This document shows, piece by piece, positions 1 through 5,476 of a DNA stretch of 13,209 nucleotides. How positions within the stretch are numbered: the first letter of the stretch is position 1; each line of letters begins with the position of its first letter. Origin of the DNA: Candidatus Doudnabacteria bacterium. GTDB taxonomy: Bacteria; Patescibacteriota; Doudnabacteria; UBA920; 2-01-FULL-50-11. Below the pieces are notes generated by a model that had not been told where the DNA came from, did not search any database, and saw nothing but the letters and a program-made list of their open reading frames with translations. The stretch is from the NCBI GenBank assembly GCA_016205055.1, contig JACQJK010000124.1, positions 1 to 13,209 on the forward strand, given 5' to 3'. The translations under genes were made by a program, and so were the position numbers.

Positions 1-20
1 CAGCCGAATTTCTGGAATTG

Positions 21-73
21 TCCGCCGGAGGCGCCTGCCCGTTCGTCAGGCGGGGATCTGCCTTTGGCACGAC
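21..73. repeat. Composite palindromic repeat with a nested insertion
   Basis: Positions 21-32 plus 54-73 match the element at 12978-13009 with only two differences (t/c and c/t in the second half). Here the unit is split by 21 extra bases (33-53) that form their own small palindrome, GCCTG (33-37) with CAGGC (47-51). The undivided unit is a double palindrome, TCCGCC-gga-GGCGGA followed by TGCC-n3-GGCA. The flanks of the two copies do not match, so the unit has sharp edges. No T-tract follows, so it is not an ordinary terminator. Confidence 0.7.
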
Positions 74-149
74 AGCCAAGAAGGATTTTTAAAATAGGTT
101 CTAAGAAAAAGTAACGAACTGGACAAATTCGGGAAGCCGGATTAGTATA

Positions 150-171
150 TATAATCGCAACCGCAAAGGAG
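150..171 (+). promoter_or_regulatory. Possible -10 box and strong Shine-Dalgarno for the 178-582 gene
   Basis: A perfect TATAAT lies at 150-155 and an AAAGGAG Shine-Dalgarno at 165-171, six bases before the ATG at 178. A -35 box is not convincing: TGGACA at 120-125 resembles the consensus, but its 24-base spacer is too long. The SD is among the clearest in the window and supports the start chosen. The promoter itself is tentative. Confidence 0.4.
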
Positions 172-177
172 ATACAA

Positions 178-582
178 ATGGAATCGGAAACCCTTCGCTT
201 TCTTCTGTCGCTTGACCCGGGTGAGATGATCAAAGTGCGTCGCGACCCGCAAAGCCCGTGGTTTTTCGCGAGAGTCCACACCGTAGCCAGATGCGGACGG
301 CAAGACCAGCCGCAAGAGCAAGAAATCTTGTTCCTGAACGCCGGCGGCAACGACTTCTCCCGACACTTCGAACAAACCACGCAGGAACAACGGTTGGTGC
401 TCGCCTTCGCCGGCCCATTAGCACCCAGCCAAGTCCCCTGCCTCATCGAGGCGGCAACGCTGTCTGAACGCCCAACGCTGCAAGCGACTCGTTTGAGCCC
501 AAAAGAGATGGAAATGGCGTCGGGCCTACACTACGAGATTCCAGCAATAGAAGCTTGGCTCTTTGACCGCGACACTTTGTAA
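178..582 (+). CDS. Hypothetical protein, 134 aa, monocistronic
   Basis: I do not recognise the family. The protein is soluble-looking, with no signal peptide and no membrane segment. It is rich in Glu, Gln, Arg and Pro, opens with MESETLRFLLSLDPGEMIKV, and has a short hydrophobic stretch near residues 73-80 (LVLAFAGP). The start is supported by a strong SD (AAAGGAG) six bases upstream. The gene has a possible -10 box and its own terminator, whose hairpin begins inside the last codons, so it appears to be an independent transcription unit. It runs convergently to the long minus-strand operon ending at 598 and lies just right of a palindromic repeat. The opposite-strand frame (142-390) lacks such signals. 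I infer a real gene but cannot assign a function. Confidence 0.7.
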   Translation: MESETLRFLLSLDPGEMIKVRRDPQSPWFFARVHTVARCGRQDQPQEQEILFLNAGGNDFSRHFEQTTQEQRLVLAFAGPLAPSQVPCLIEAATLSERPTLQATRLSPKEMEMASGLHYEIPAIEAWLFDRDTL

Positions 583-595
583 GCGGTCTTTTTTT
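565..595 (+). terminator. Rho-independent terminator of the 178-582 gene
   Basis: GACCGC (565-570) pairs with GCGGTC (583-588). ACA (572-574) and TGT (578-580) can add an inner stem. A run of seven T (589-595) follows directly. The stop codon TAA (580-582) lies within the hairpin. On the minus strand no T-run follows the hairpin, so it should act only for plus-strand transcripts. Confidence 0.8.
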
Positions 596-597
596 AT

Positions 598-846
598 TTA
601 TCCTTTGCTTGCGCCTCGTCGTCGGGCTGGGTAGTTGTACTTTGGAAAAAATGCCAAATAATTTTGCCCGTCAACCCCGACCCGTTCTTCGGTCTGCCAA
701 CCGGCTCGGCCTGCCCAGGTTTTCACGGTCGCGTTAATTTGTTCTCGCGGCGAGGAAAACAAATCCAAAAGTTCTTTTTTGGAAGGTTCTTTGTCAAATG
801 CCGCGCGGTAAAGATCCGCAAAAGAGTAATTACGGGAGATGTCCAT
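598..846 (-). CDS. Small hypothetical protein, 82 aa, last gene of the operon
   Basis: The family is not recognised. The ATG directly follows the stop codon of the inositol-monophosphatase gene (TAAATG on the minus strand), which suggests translation by coupling. There is no strong SD. The protein is soluble, begins MDISRNYSFADLYRAAF, is charged in the middle (KEPSKKELLDLFSS at about residues 20-33), and ends in a basic tail (ARRRGASKG). The central part (about 34-70, with several Trp and aromatic residues) could be a small folded domain, but I cannot name it. Its position as the tight last gene of a coupled operon is the best evidence that it is real. Confidence 0.6.
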   Translation of the reverse strand: MDISRNYSFADLYRAAFDKEPSKKELLDLFSSPREQINATVKTWAGRAGWQTEERVGVDGQNYLAFFPKYNYPARRRGASKG

Positions 847-1638
847 TTACTTCAAAAATTTCAAAATCTTATTGTGGAGTCGTCCGTTGCTGGCCAAAAT
901 CGTCGGCTCAAAAATCCTCCGGGGCTGGCCGTGAACGTCTGTCACTCTCCCCCCGGCTTTCTCGATCATCAAAGCTGCGGCGGCAGTGTCCCACGGCTTT
1001 AAACTGCAATGGAAATATCCGTCCAGACGGCCTTCGGCCACTGCCGCCAAATCGGCGACCGAGCTGCCGAAAATGTGCAATGCCCGAACCTTTAAAGCCA
1101 AGTTGCGCTGCCAGGCCGCGGTGGTAGCCCGCAGCGGCAATTCCCAGGGCCAGCCAGTTGCCAAAAAGGAAGTGGCCAGAGAAGCGGTCTTGGCAACGGA
1201 CAAGCGCCGGCCGTTAACGCTGGCGCTGGTTTCGGCTTTGGAAGCCCAATATAACTTGCGGAAAAACGGCAAATAAATTGCGCCGCAGCGGACCTCTCCC
1301 CGACCCGCGAGAGCCACACTTACGGCAAAATCGGGATGATGGCGGGAAAAGCTCGCTGTTCCATCCAGCGGGTCAATAATCCACAGGTCTTGCTTTTTTT
1401 CCAGTCTTTTAAAATTTTTTGGCGCGGTTTCCTCCGCTAAAAAAGCCGAATCCGGAAAACTTTTCTTCAACCATGCTATCAAGAAGCGTTCAACGGCGAG
1501 ATCGGCCACGGTGACGAAGTCCACGCCGCCTTTCGAGCGCGCGCTCAAACCGCGCCGGCCAAAATAGCGCAGTAAAATCCCGCCGGCTTGCGGCAATAAT
1601 TTCAACAGCGTCCGTTTGGCTTCCGGCAGGCTGATCAT
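847..1638 (-). CDS. Inositol monophosphatase family protein (SuhB/IMPase-like), 263 aa
   Basis: This is a Mg2+-dependent phosphatase of the IMPase/FBPase/CysQ superfamily. Family motifs are complete: the acidic pair E69-E70 (FLAEE), the DPLDGT signature at 89-94 (D89 and D92 as metal ligands) followed by the F-S/A-V-S-V-A-L strand, and the second signature WDTAAAALMIEKAGG at 216-230 with D217. Length is typical for the family. Substrate cannot be read from the sequence: inositol-1-phosphate, another sugar phosphate, or 3'-phosphoadenosine phosphates are all possible. The ATG overlaps the nfo stop as ATGA, and the next gene starts right after its own stop, so it lies inside the coupled operon. 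No catalytic residue is missing. Confidence 0.9.
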   Translation of the reverse strand: MISLPEAKRTLLKLLPQAGGILLRYFGRRGLSARSKGGVDFVTVADLAVERFLIAWLKKSFPDSAFLAEETAPKNFKRLEKKQDLWIIDPLDGTASFSRHHPDFAVSVALAGRGEVRCGAIYLPFFRKLYWASKAETSASVNGRRLSVAKTASLATSFLATGWPWELPLRATTAAWQRNLALKVRALHIFGSSVADLAAVAEGRLDGYFHCSLKPWDTAAAALMIEKAGGRVTDVHGQPRRIFEPTILASNGRLHNKILKFLK

Positions 1639-2474
1639 CGCGTAAATCTCAAATTCTTCAAAATTTTTATATCCTGTTCAACCAAATCGTGTTCCGTTTC
1701 CAGATACATATTCACCCCCGCCAGTTGCGCATGATGAAGAATGGCGCCGAAACCCGCTCGGCCAATTTTACCGGCGCCAATATGATCGTGTCGGTCGCGT
1801 TTGCCTCCCAGGTCAATTTTGGAATCGTTGGCGTGAATCACTTTTAGATTTTTCAATCCCACGATTTTATCAAACGCCGCAAAAGTTTTTTTTACCGCCG
1901 GCGCCTCTCTTAAATCGTATCCTGAAGCAAAGGCGTGAGCCGTGTCAAAACAAACTCCAATGCGGCGGCTTTTGAACTTGGGGTGGACAATAATTTTTTT
2001 AATTTCCTCAAAGGTCCCTCCCATGAGTTCCCCGGCGCCTGCGGAAATCTCCACCAGCAGGCGGGCACTCCCCTTGTAGCCATCCAGTACTTTATTCAGT
2101 CCTTTTATTAACTGTGCAAAGCCCTTTTCCCGTCCCAAGTCCTTATAACTGCCCAAATGAGTCATCACATACGCCGCACCCAGTAAACTTGCCCGCTCCA
2201 GCTCTTCCCGAACCACCGATACGGAACCGTAAAAGATCCGATTGTTTTTGGAGCCGAAGTTAATATAGTACGGCGTGTGCACCACATATTCTGAAAATTT
2301 GTATTTTTTGACTTCCAAAAAAAACTGATCTACAACCTCGTCCGACAGCTTTAACGCCGGTCCGCCGCGCGGCGAGCGGGTGAACATCTGGAAAACCTCG
2401 CCACCTAATTTTGCGGCATTGGCAGGAGCGTTCTGCACCCCGCCGGCGATAGAAACGTGACAGCCGATTTTCAT
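1635..2474 (-). CDS. nfo: Endonuclease IV (AP endonuclease, deoxyribonuclease IV)
   Basis: This cytoplasmic base-excision-repair enzyme cleaves DNA 5' of abasic sites with a three-zinc centre in a TIM barrel. The protein has 279 aa, the usual length. All nine zinc ligands known from E. coli Nfo have counterparts: H66 (VVHTPYY), H106 (MTHLGS), E142 (LVEISAGAG), D177 and H180 (GVCFDTAHAF), H214 (VIHANDSK), D227 and H229 (RDRHDHIGAGKIG), and E259 (YLETE). The N-terminal MKIGCHVSIAGG is canonical and fixes the start. Its stop overlaps the IMPase start. Upstream, the first 24 bases around its start codon are duplicated 128 bp away, with a palindrome-bearing insertion between (see the repeat and micro-ORF entries), so the spacing to the DUF2723 gene was probably only one base before that event. 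Confidence 0.96.
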   Translation of the reverse strand: MKIGCHVSIAGGVQNAPANAAKLGGEVFQMFTRSPRGGPALKLSDEVVDQFFLEVKKYKFSEYVVHTPYYINFGSKNNRIFYGSVSVVREELERASLLGAAYVMTHLGSYKDLGREKGFAQLIKGLNKVLDGYKGSARLLVEISAGAGELMGGTFEEIKKIIVHPKFKSRRIGVCFDTAHAFASGYDLREAPAVKKTFAAFDKIVGLKNLKVIHANDSKIDLGGKRDRHDHIGAGKIGRAGFGAILHHAQLAGVNMYLETEHDLVEQDIKILKNLRFTR

Positions 2475-2602
2475 ACCCCAGGAATAAAGACTAAACAGTT
2501 TACTAAAGCGATTTGACCCCTCTGTCCGCCTCTGGCGGACATCTCCCCTCGCCAGGGGAGAGCAATAAGGAGTGCTTTGGAAACGTGACAGCCGATTTTC
2601 AT
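2471..2602 (-). CDS. 43-codon micro-ORF linking DUF2723 gene to nfo (possible leader)
   Basis: The upstream copy of the duplicated nfo start (ATG at 2602-2600) opens a frame of 43 codons with no internal stop. Its TGA (2473-2471) overlaps the true nfo ATG (2474-2472) as ATGA. The ATG lies one base after the DUF2723 gene's TGA. The first seven residues copy Nfo (MKIGCHV); the rest is read from the palindromes and has no family resemblance. It is probably not a functional protein, but it may carry ribosomes from one gene to the next. It may also be open by chance. Confidence 0.3.
   Translation of the reverse strand: MKIGCHVSKALLIALPWRGEMSARGGQRGQIALVNCLVFIPGV
2524..2561. repeat. Pair of palindromic repeats between nfo and the DUF2723 gene
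   Basis: GTCCGCC (2524-2530) pairs with GGCGGAC (2534-2540) around a 3-base loop. TCTCCCCT (2542-2549) pairs with AGGGGAGA (2554-2561) around a 4-base loop. The first belongs to the same TCCGCC-n-GGCGGA family as palindromes at 3990-4012, 4055-4070 and 12978-12992. No T-tract follows on either strand. Confidence 0.85.
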
Positions 2603-2603
2603 A

Positions 2604-4712
2604 TCACAAATTGTGCGCTTTGGCTAATTCCCTATCGCGCAATAGCTGGTAGGCAACGCTGTCCACCCCTAACGGTTCATGATCAACTTGCGCCGCTGCC
2701 CTAAAAAACTGTTGCGATCGCTGCTCGTCCCCGCGCGCGGCCCAGAAAGCCGCTTGCGCATAATAATATTGCGCTAAAAAATCCGCACCGAAATAATTAT
2801 TGGCTAAAATCTCGCGATCCATGTTAGTTAAAATTCCTTGCCCCAACCCTTCTTTGGCGACTAAATCATTTTCTTTTTCTCCTGAAGTGAGTAAATACGC
2901 CAAGCCGTTGGAGCGGCTTTGCCAATCCTTATCGAAGTTTAAACCTTCCACCATAAACGTAGTATAAATTGGCCGGCCTGCAAAGTCTGGGTGCGCCAGC
3001 GCGAATTCGACCAACGCCCGCCGGATCTCCTTTAAATCCTTTTTGCCCGTATAAACCTCGGCCAGGGCTTTTCTGTCTATTCGCGGAGTCTGATCCGGAT
3101 AAGCCACAAAAATTACGTCCGGCCGCAAACTGTGCACGAACTGCTGAAAGACGAGGGAAAACAACAGAGTGTCAGCGCCCGGACCCTCGTGTGAAAAAAT
3201 CAACACGGCATTCGGAGCAAGTCCAGAAAGCAACGCGCCAGAGTGGTTTTCAATGAATTGAAATTTGGCCAAGGAATTTTGAGGTAAGTTGGTAAAAAAA
3301 ACCTGTACAACAAACAAAACAATAAGTGCCGCGCCTCCGGCTAAAACTTTTCGCATTGCCGGCATAAACTGGGTAAACAGCCGGTAAATTTCCAAAATTC
3401 CCAGGGCAATCCAAAAGGCAGCCATCGCATAGGCCGGCAGGTAATAATAACTATAAAATTCCGCCGCCTCGGGAGTGAAAACTAGGTTCCGTAACAGAAT
3501 TATCCCTAAGGAGTTTGCAAAAAAAATCCAAACAGTCATTAAAAAGAATTTCTTATCAACTCTAATCAAGACGAGAAATCCCAAAATCGCCCATAAAGTC
3601 AATACACCAAACTGATGATAAACATCTACGACAAAAGACCAGAAAAAGTACAGTTTATCTGGCCATATCGCCCCGATGCCGAAATCACCGTACGAGGCGC
3701 GAGAAACATGAACCAAGAATTCTAAAATTCCTTTGCTGGTTTCCCCCGAATCAAGCAAAGACCCAAAGTATGAGCGCAAGGGCAGATAAACATACACCGC
3801 AAGACCGAGCAAAAACAGGGAAGGTGTCAAAAATTTATCCGCCTCCGCCCGAAGTCCCTCGTCTTGACGAGGGACGAAGGGCGGTACGGGTGAGGCACGG
3901 ATCGGTAAAACATCGTCTGGCTTCGGCGGATTCCCTGCCTGCCGCCAGGCAGGCGCGCTCAAAGACGAAGCGGATAAACCCGCCGCAGTTCCGTCCGCCT
4001 TAGGCGGACGGACAAAGGCGGGTATGGAGCCCCACGGCTTCTTGACCGTCCGCAGTCCGCCTGGGCGGACGAAGGAGGTTAGCCGTGGGGCTCCATCTCT
4101 ACTGGATTTTACGACCGGAACCGCCCATGCTCCCGCGACAAACACCGGTAAAAACAGCAATAACATTTGATGATTGCCTAAACCCAGACCGAAGAAGAAC
4201 GCTCCCCAGAACAAAAACTTGATTTGCCGAGTTTCCCATAAACGGATCAGCAACCACAACAACAAAACCAAGAAAAAAAAGTTCAAGCCGTAAACTTCGG
4301 CAATGATCGCCTGTGACCAAAAAATTCCGGAAAACGCCAGCATGAGACAAACCAGGAAACTCACCAGCATTAAGGCGGACTCGGAGCGGAAAAGTTCCGG
4401 AAACTTTCGCCGGTAGCAATTCATCAGCCAAACCAGCACAAGATAGAAAATCGCCAGGCCGGCGCTGGCCGCCAAAACAGAAACCAGTCCTACCCTCAAA
4501 GCCACGGTGGAAATGGGGAAAAAAGAAAACAGCCAGGCCACGAGCGAATAAAGGGGGTAACCGGAAGGGTGAGGAATGCCGCCGGTTACCCCGGCGGTGA
4601 TAAACTCTCCCGCGTCGCCGAGAAAAACCGTTCGCGCGGCGGTAAAAAAATACGCTAAAAAAGTTGCTAAAAATACCGCTCCAGCGTATGCGCGTCGCAT
4701 GCTGATCTTCAT
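2604..4712 (-). CDS. DUF2723 family membrane glycosyltransferase-like protein with a repeat-derived insertion
   Basis: This is a large polytopic membrane protein (702 aa from the ATG at 4712). I chose that ATG because it overlaps the stop of the GT2 gene as ATGA; a GTG at 4730 would give six more residues. Near the N-terminus, GDAGEFITAG (32-41) and GIPHPSGYPLY (45-55) are the DUF2723 signature, in a region related to GT-C protein O-mannosyltransferases with an acidic residue in the first outer loop. About ten hydrophobic segments follow, then a soluble C-terminal region from about residue 479. Residues 206-291 are hydrophilic, rich in Pro, Arg, Ala and Ser, and are encoded by stacked palindromes (3840-4099). 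They separate GLGLGNHQ (175-182) from LGLAVYVYLPLRS (302-314), which I expect to lie much closer together in relatives. Likely role: transfer of sugar from a polyprenyl-phosphate donor outside the membrane; the substrate is unknown. Confidence 0.85.
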   Translation of the reverse strand: MKISMRRAYAGAVFLATFLAYFFTAARTVFLGDAGEFITAGVTGGIPHPSGYPLYSLVAWLFSFFPISTVALRVGLVSVLAASAGLAIFYLVLVWLMNCYRRKFPELFRSESALMLVSFLVCLMLAFSGIFWSQAIIAEVYGLNFFFLVLLLWLLIRLWETRQIKFLFWGAFFFGLGLGNHQMLLLFLPVFVAGAWAVPVVKSSRDGAPRLTSFVRPGGLRTVKKPWGSIPAFVRPPKADGTAAGLSASSLSAPAWRQAGNPPKPDDVLPIRASPVPPFVPRQDEGLRAEADKFLTPSLFLLGLAVYVYLPLRSYFGSLLDSGETSKGILEFLVHVSRASYGDFGIGAIWPDKLYFFWSFVVDVYHQFGVLTLWAILGFLVLIRVDKKFFLMTVWIFFANSLGIILLRNLVFTPEAAEFYSYYYLPAYAMAAFWIALGILEIYRLFTQFMPAMRKVLAGGAALIVLFVVQVFFTNLPQNSLAKFQFIENHSGALLSGLAPNAVLIFSHEGPGADTLLFSLVFQQFVHSLRPDVIFVAYPDQTPRIDRKALAEVYTGKKDLKEIRRALVEFALAHPDFAGRPIYTTFMVEGLNFDKDWQSRSNGLAYLLTSGEKENDLVAKEGLGQGILTNMDREILANNYFGADFLAQYYYAQAAFWAARGDEQRSQQFFRAAAQVDHEPLGVDSVAYQLLRDRELAKAHNL
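3845..3884. repeat. 40-bp palindromic element inside the DUF2723 gene (element 1)
   Basis: CCGCCC (3845-3850) pairs with GGGCGG (3879-3884), a symmetric gaa/gaa internal loop follows, then a perfect 10-bp stem GTCCCTCGTC (3854-3863) with GACGAGGGAC (3866-3875) around a 2-base loop. It is read in frame on the minus strand as part of PPFVPRQDEGLRAEAD. Confidence 0.85.
3934..3953. repeat. Palindromic element inside the DUF2723 gene (element 2)
   Basis: CCTGCCTG (3934-3941) pairs perfectly with CAGGCAGG (3946-3953) around a 4-base loop. It lies in the middle of a 93-bp stretch (3885-3977) between elements 1 and 3 whose own limits are not clear. The coding frame continues through it on the minus strand (APAWRQAGNPP). 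Confidence 0.75.
3978..4023. repeat. 46-bp palindromic element inside the DUF2723 gene (element 3)
   Basis: The outer arms ACCCGCC (3978-3984) and GGCGGGT (4017-4023) enclose a perfect 11-bp stem, 3990-4000 with 4002-4012, around a single central base. The inner palindrome belongs to the TCCGCC-n-GGCGGA family. It abuts element 4 with no gap and is read as AFVRPPKADGTAAG. Confidence 0.85.
4024..4096. repeat. 73-bp inverted-repeat element inside the DUF2723 gene (element 4)
   Basis: Perfect 16-bp terminal inverted repeats, 4024-4039 and 4081-4096, enclose a 41-bp centre holding a second palindrome, GTCCGCC (4055-4061) with GGCGGAC (4064-4070). The shape is that of a tiny MITE-like element with a family core palindrome in it. 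The minus-strand reading frame passes through without a stop. Confidence 0.9.
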
Positions 4713-5476
4713 CTTGATAATCTGCGCCACAATACTTTTAAAGGATAAATCACCCCTTCGGCCACGATGCCGAGGGAAAATTTCGACTTTCCTTCCCGAC
4801 GTTCCACAAACGTAATCGGGTATTCGTAAAACTGGGCGGCCGCTTGCCGGAAAAGATATTTCAGCTCAATTAAAAAAGCATAACCCTCGGATTTGGAACT
4901 GGTCAGATTAAGGCGTTTCAGCCAATCTATGCGGAAGGCCAAAAACCCGCTGGTCAAGTCAGCGACCGGAATGCCGGTCAATAGGCGTGCATAAATATTT
5001 CCAAACCGGCTCAACAGCTGCCGGAATAATCCCCAATTCTCAATTTTTCCTCCCGGCGCGTACCGCGAGCCGATCACCACCGGATAACGAGCCAGTCGTC
5101 CGATCAGTTCCGGAAGCGCTTCTGGCGGATGAGACAGATCCGCGTCCATGGTCACAACGAACTGGGTTGCCGTGTTCTTCATCACCCAAGCGAACGCCTG
5201 GCGGTAAGCAGACCCAAACCCGGACTTTGCTGCGCGCTCAAGCAAGTAAACGTTGGGATCAGAGGATTGAATTTTTTTGATTTCCGCTCCGGTGCCGTCG
5301 GGAGAATTGTCTTCAACAAATAAAATCCCTATATCTCCTAGGGTGTTTCTGATTTTTTTCACCAAGATCGCGACATTTTCTTTTTCATTGTAAGCCGGAA
5401 TGATGATCATTTCTTTTTTTTCTGCTCGGCTGTTGATACCCCGCCTCCAGCGAAGTCGAGAGGCGAGGTAGTTCAT
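4709..5476 (-). CDS. Glycosyltransferase family 2, Dpm1-like polyprenyl-phosphate mannose/glucose synthase
   Basis: This enzyme would transfer a hexose from a nucleotide sugar (GDP-mannose or UDP-glucose) to polyprenyl phosphate at the cytoplasmic face. The 255-aa protein has the full Dpm1-type motif set: IIIPAYNEKENV (24-35), FVEDNSPDGTG (53-63), SGFGSAYRQAF (85-95), the metal-binding MDADLSHPP (110-118), VVIGSRYAPGG (133-143), LTSGF (174-178), and the terminal FVERREGKSKFSL (223-235). There is no GtrA-type or other C-terminal membrane domain, so it is likely soluble or peripheral. The ATG overlaps the upstream stop (ATGA), and its stop overlaps the DUF2723 start. Residues 3-13 are encoded by a small palindromic repeat, so the first 22 residues are probably not native; an internal ATG at residue 23 lies just before the catalytic fold. 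The sugar cannot be told from sequence alone. Confidence 0.92.
   Translation of the reverse strand: MNYLASRLRWRRGINSRAEKKEMIIIPAYNEKENVAILVKKIRNTLGDIGILFVEDNSPDGTGAEIKKIQSSDPNVYLLERAAKSGFGSAYRQAFAWVMKNTATQFVVTMDADLSHPPEALPELIGRLARYPVVIGSRYAPGGKIENWGLFRQLLSRFGNIYARLLTGIPVADLTSGFLAFRIDWLKRLNLTSSKSEGYAFLIELKYLFRQAAAQFYEYPITFVERREGKSKFSLGIVAEGVIYPLKVLWRRLSR
5439..5468. repeat. 30-bp palindromic repeat at the start of the GT2 gene
   Basis: CGCCTC (5442-5447) pairs with GAGGCG (5460-5465), and CC/GG pairs beyond one mismatch extend the stem to 5439-5468. The length is a multiple of three, and it falls within the first 13 codons of the GT2 gene. It adds the basic stretch LASRLRWRRG ahead of the fold. 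Confidence 0.6.

Larger units (their letters stand above)
2452..2603. repeat. 24-bp direct repeat duplicating the nfo start region
   Basis: Bases 2452-2475 and 2580-2603 are identical (24 of 24). Neither flanking base matches, so the ends are exact. On the minus strand each copy reads T, then ATG and the first codons of nfo (MKIGCHV plus two bases). The copies are 128 bp apart and enclose 104 bp that include two hairpins. This looks like a target-site duplication or a local tandem duplication at the nfo start. Confidence 0.9.

Noticed and set aside
142..390. Minus-strand open frame opposite the 178-582 gene
   Set aside because: The plus-strand gene has a strong SD and a terminator placed at its end; the minus frame has neither.
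565..595. Bidirectional terminator shared with the minus-strand operon
   Set aside because: The hairpin is followed by a T-run only in the plus direction; on the minus strand the bases after the hairpin are mixed.
1536..1547. Perfect 12-bp palindrome GAGCGCGCGCTC in the IMPase gene
   Set aside because: It is short, low in complexity and within normal coding sequence; nothing suggests insertion.
2452..2603. Standard IS element with target-site duplication before nfo
   Set aside because: The enclosed 104 bp carry no transposase and no terminal inverted repeats at the duplication borders, and 24 bp exceeds the duplications made by most IS families. I report it as a duplication or small-element event instead.
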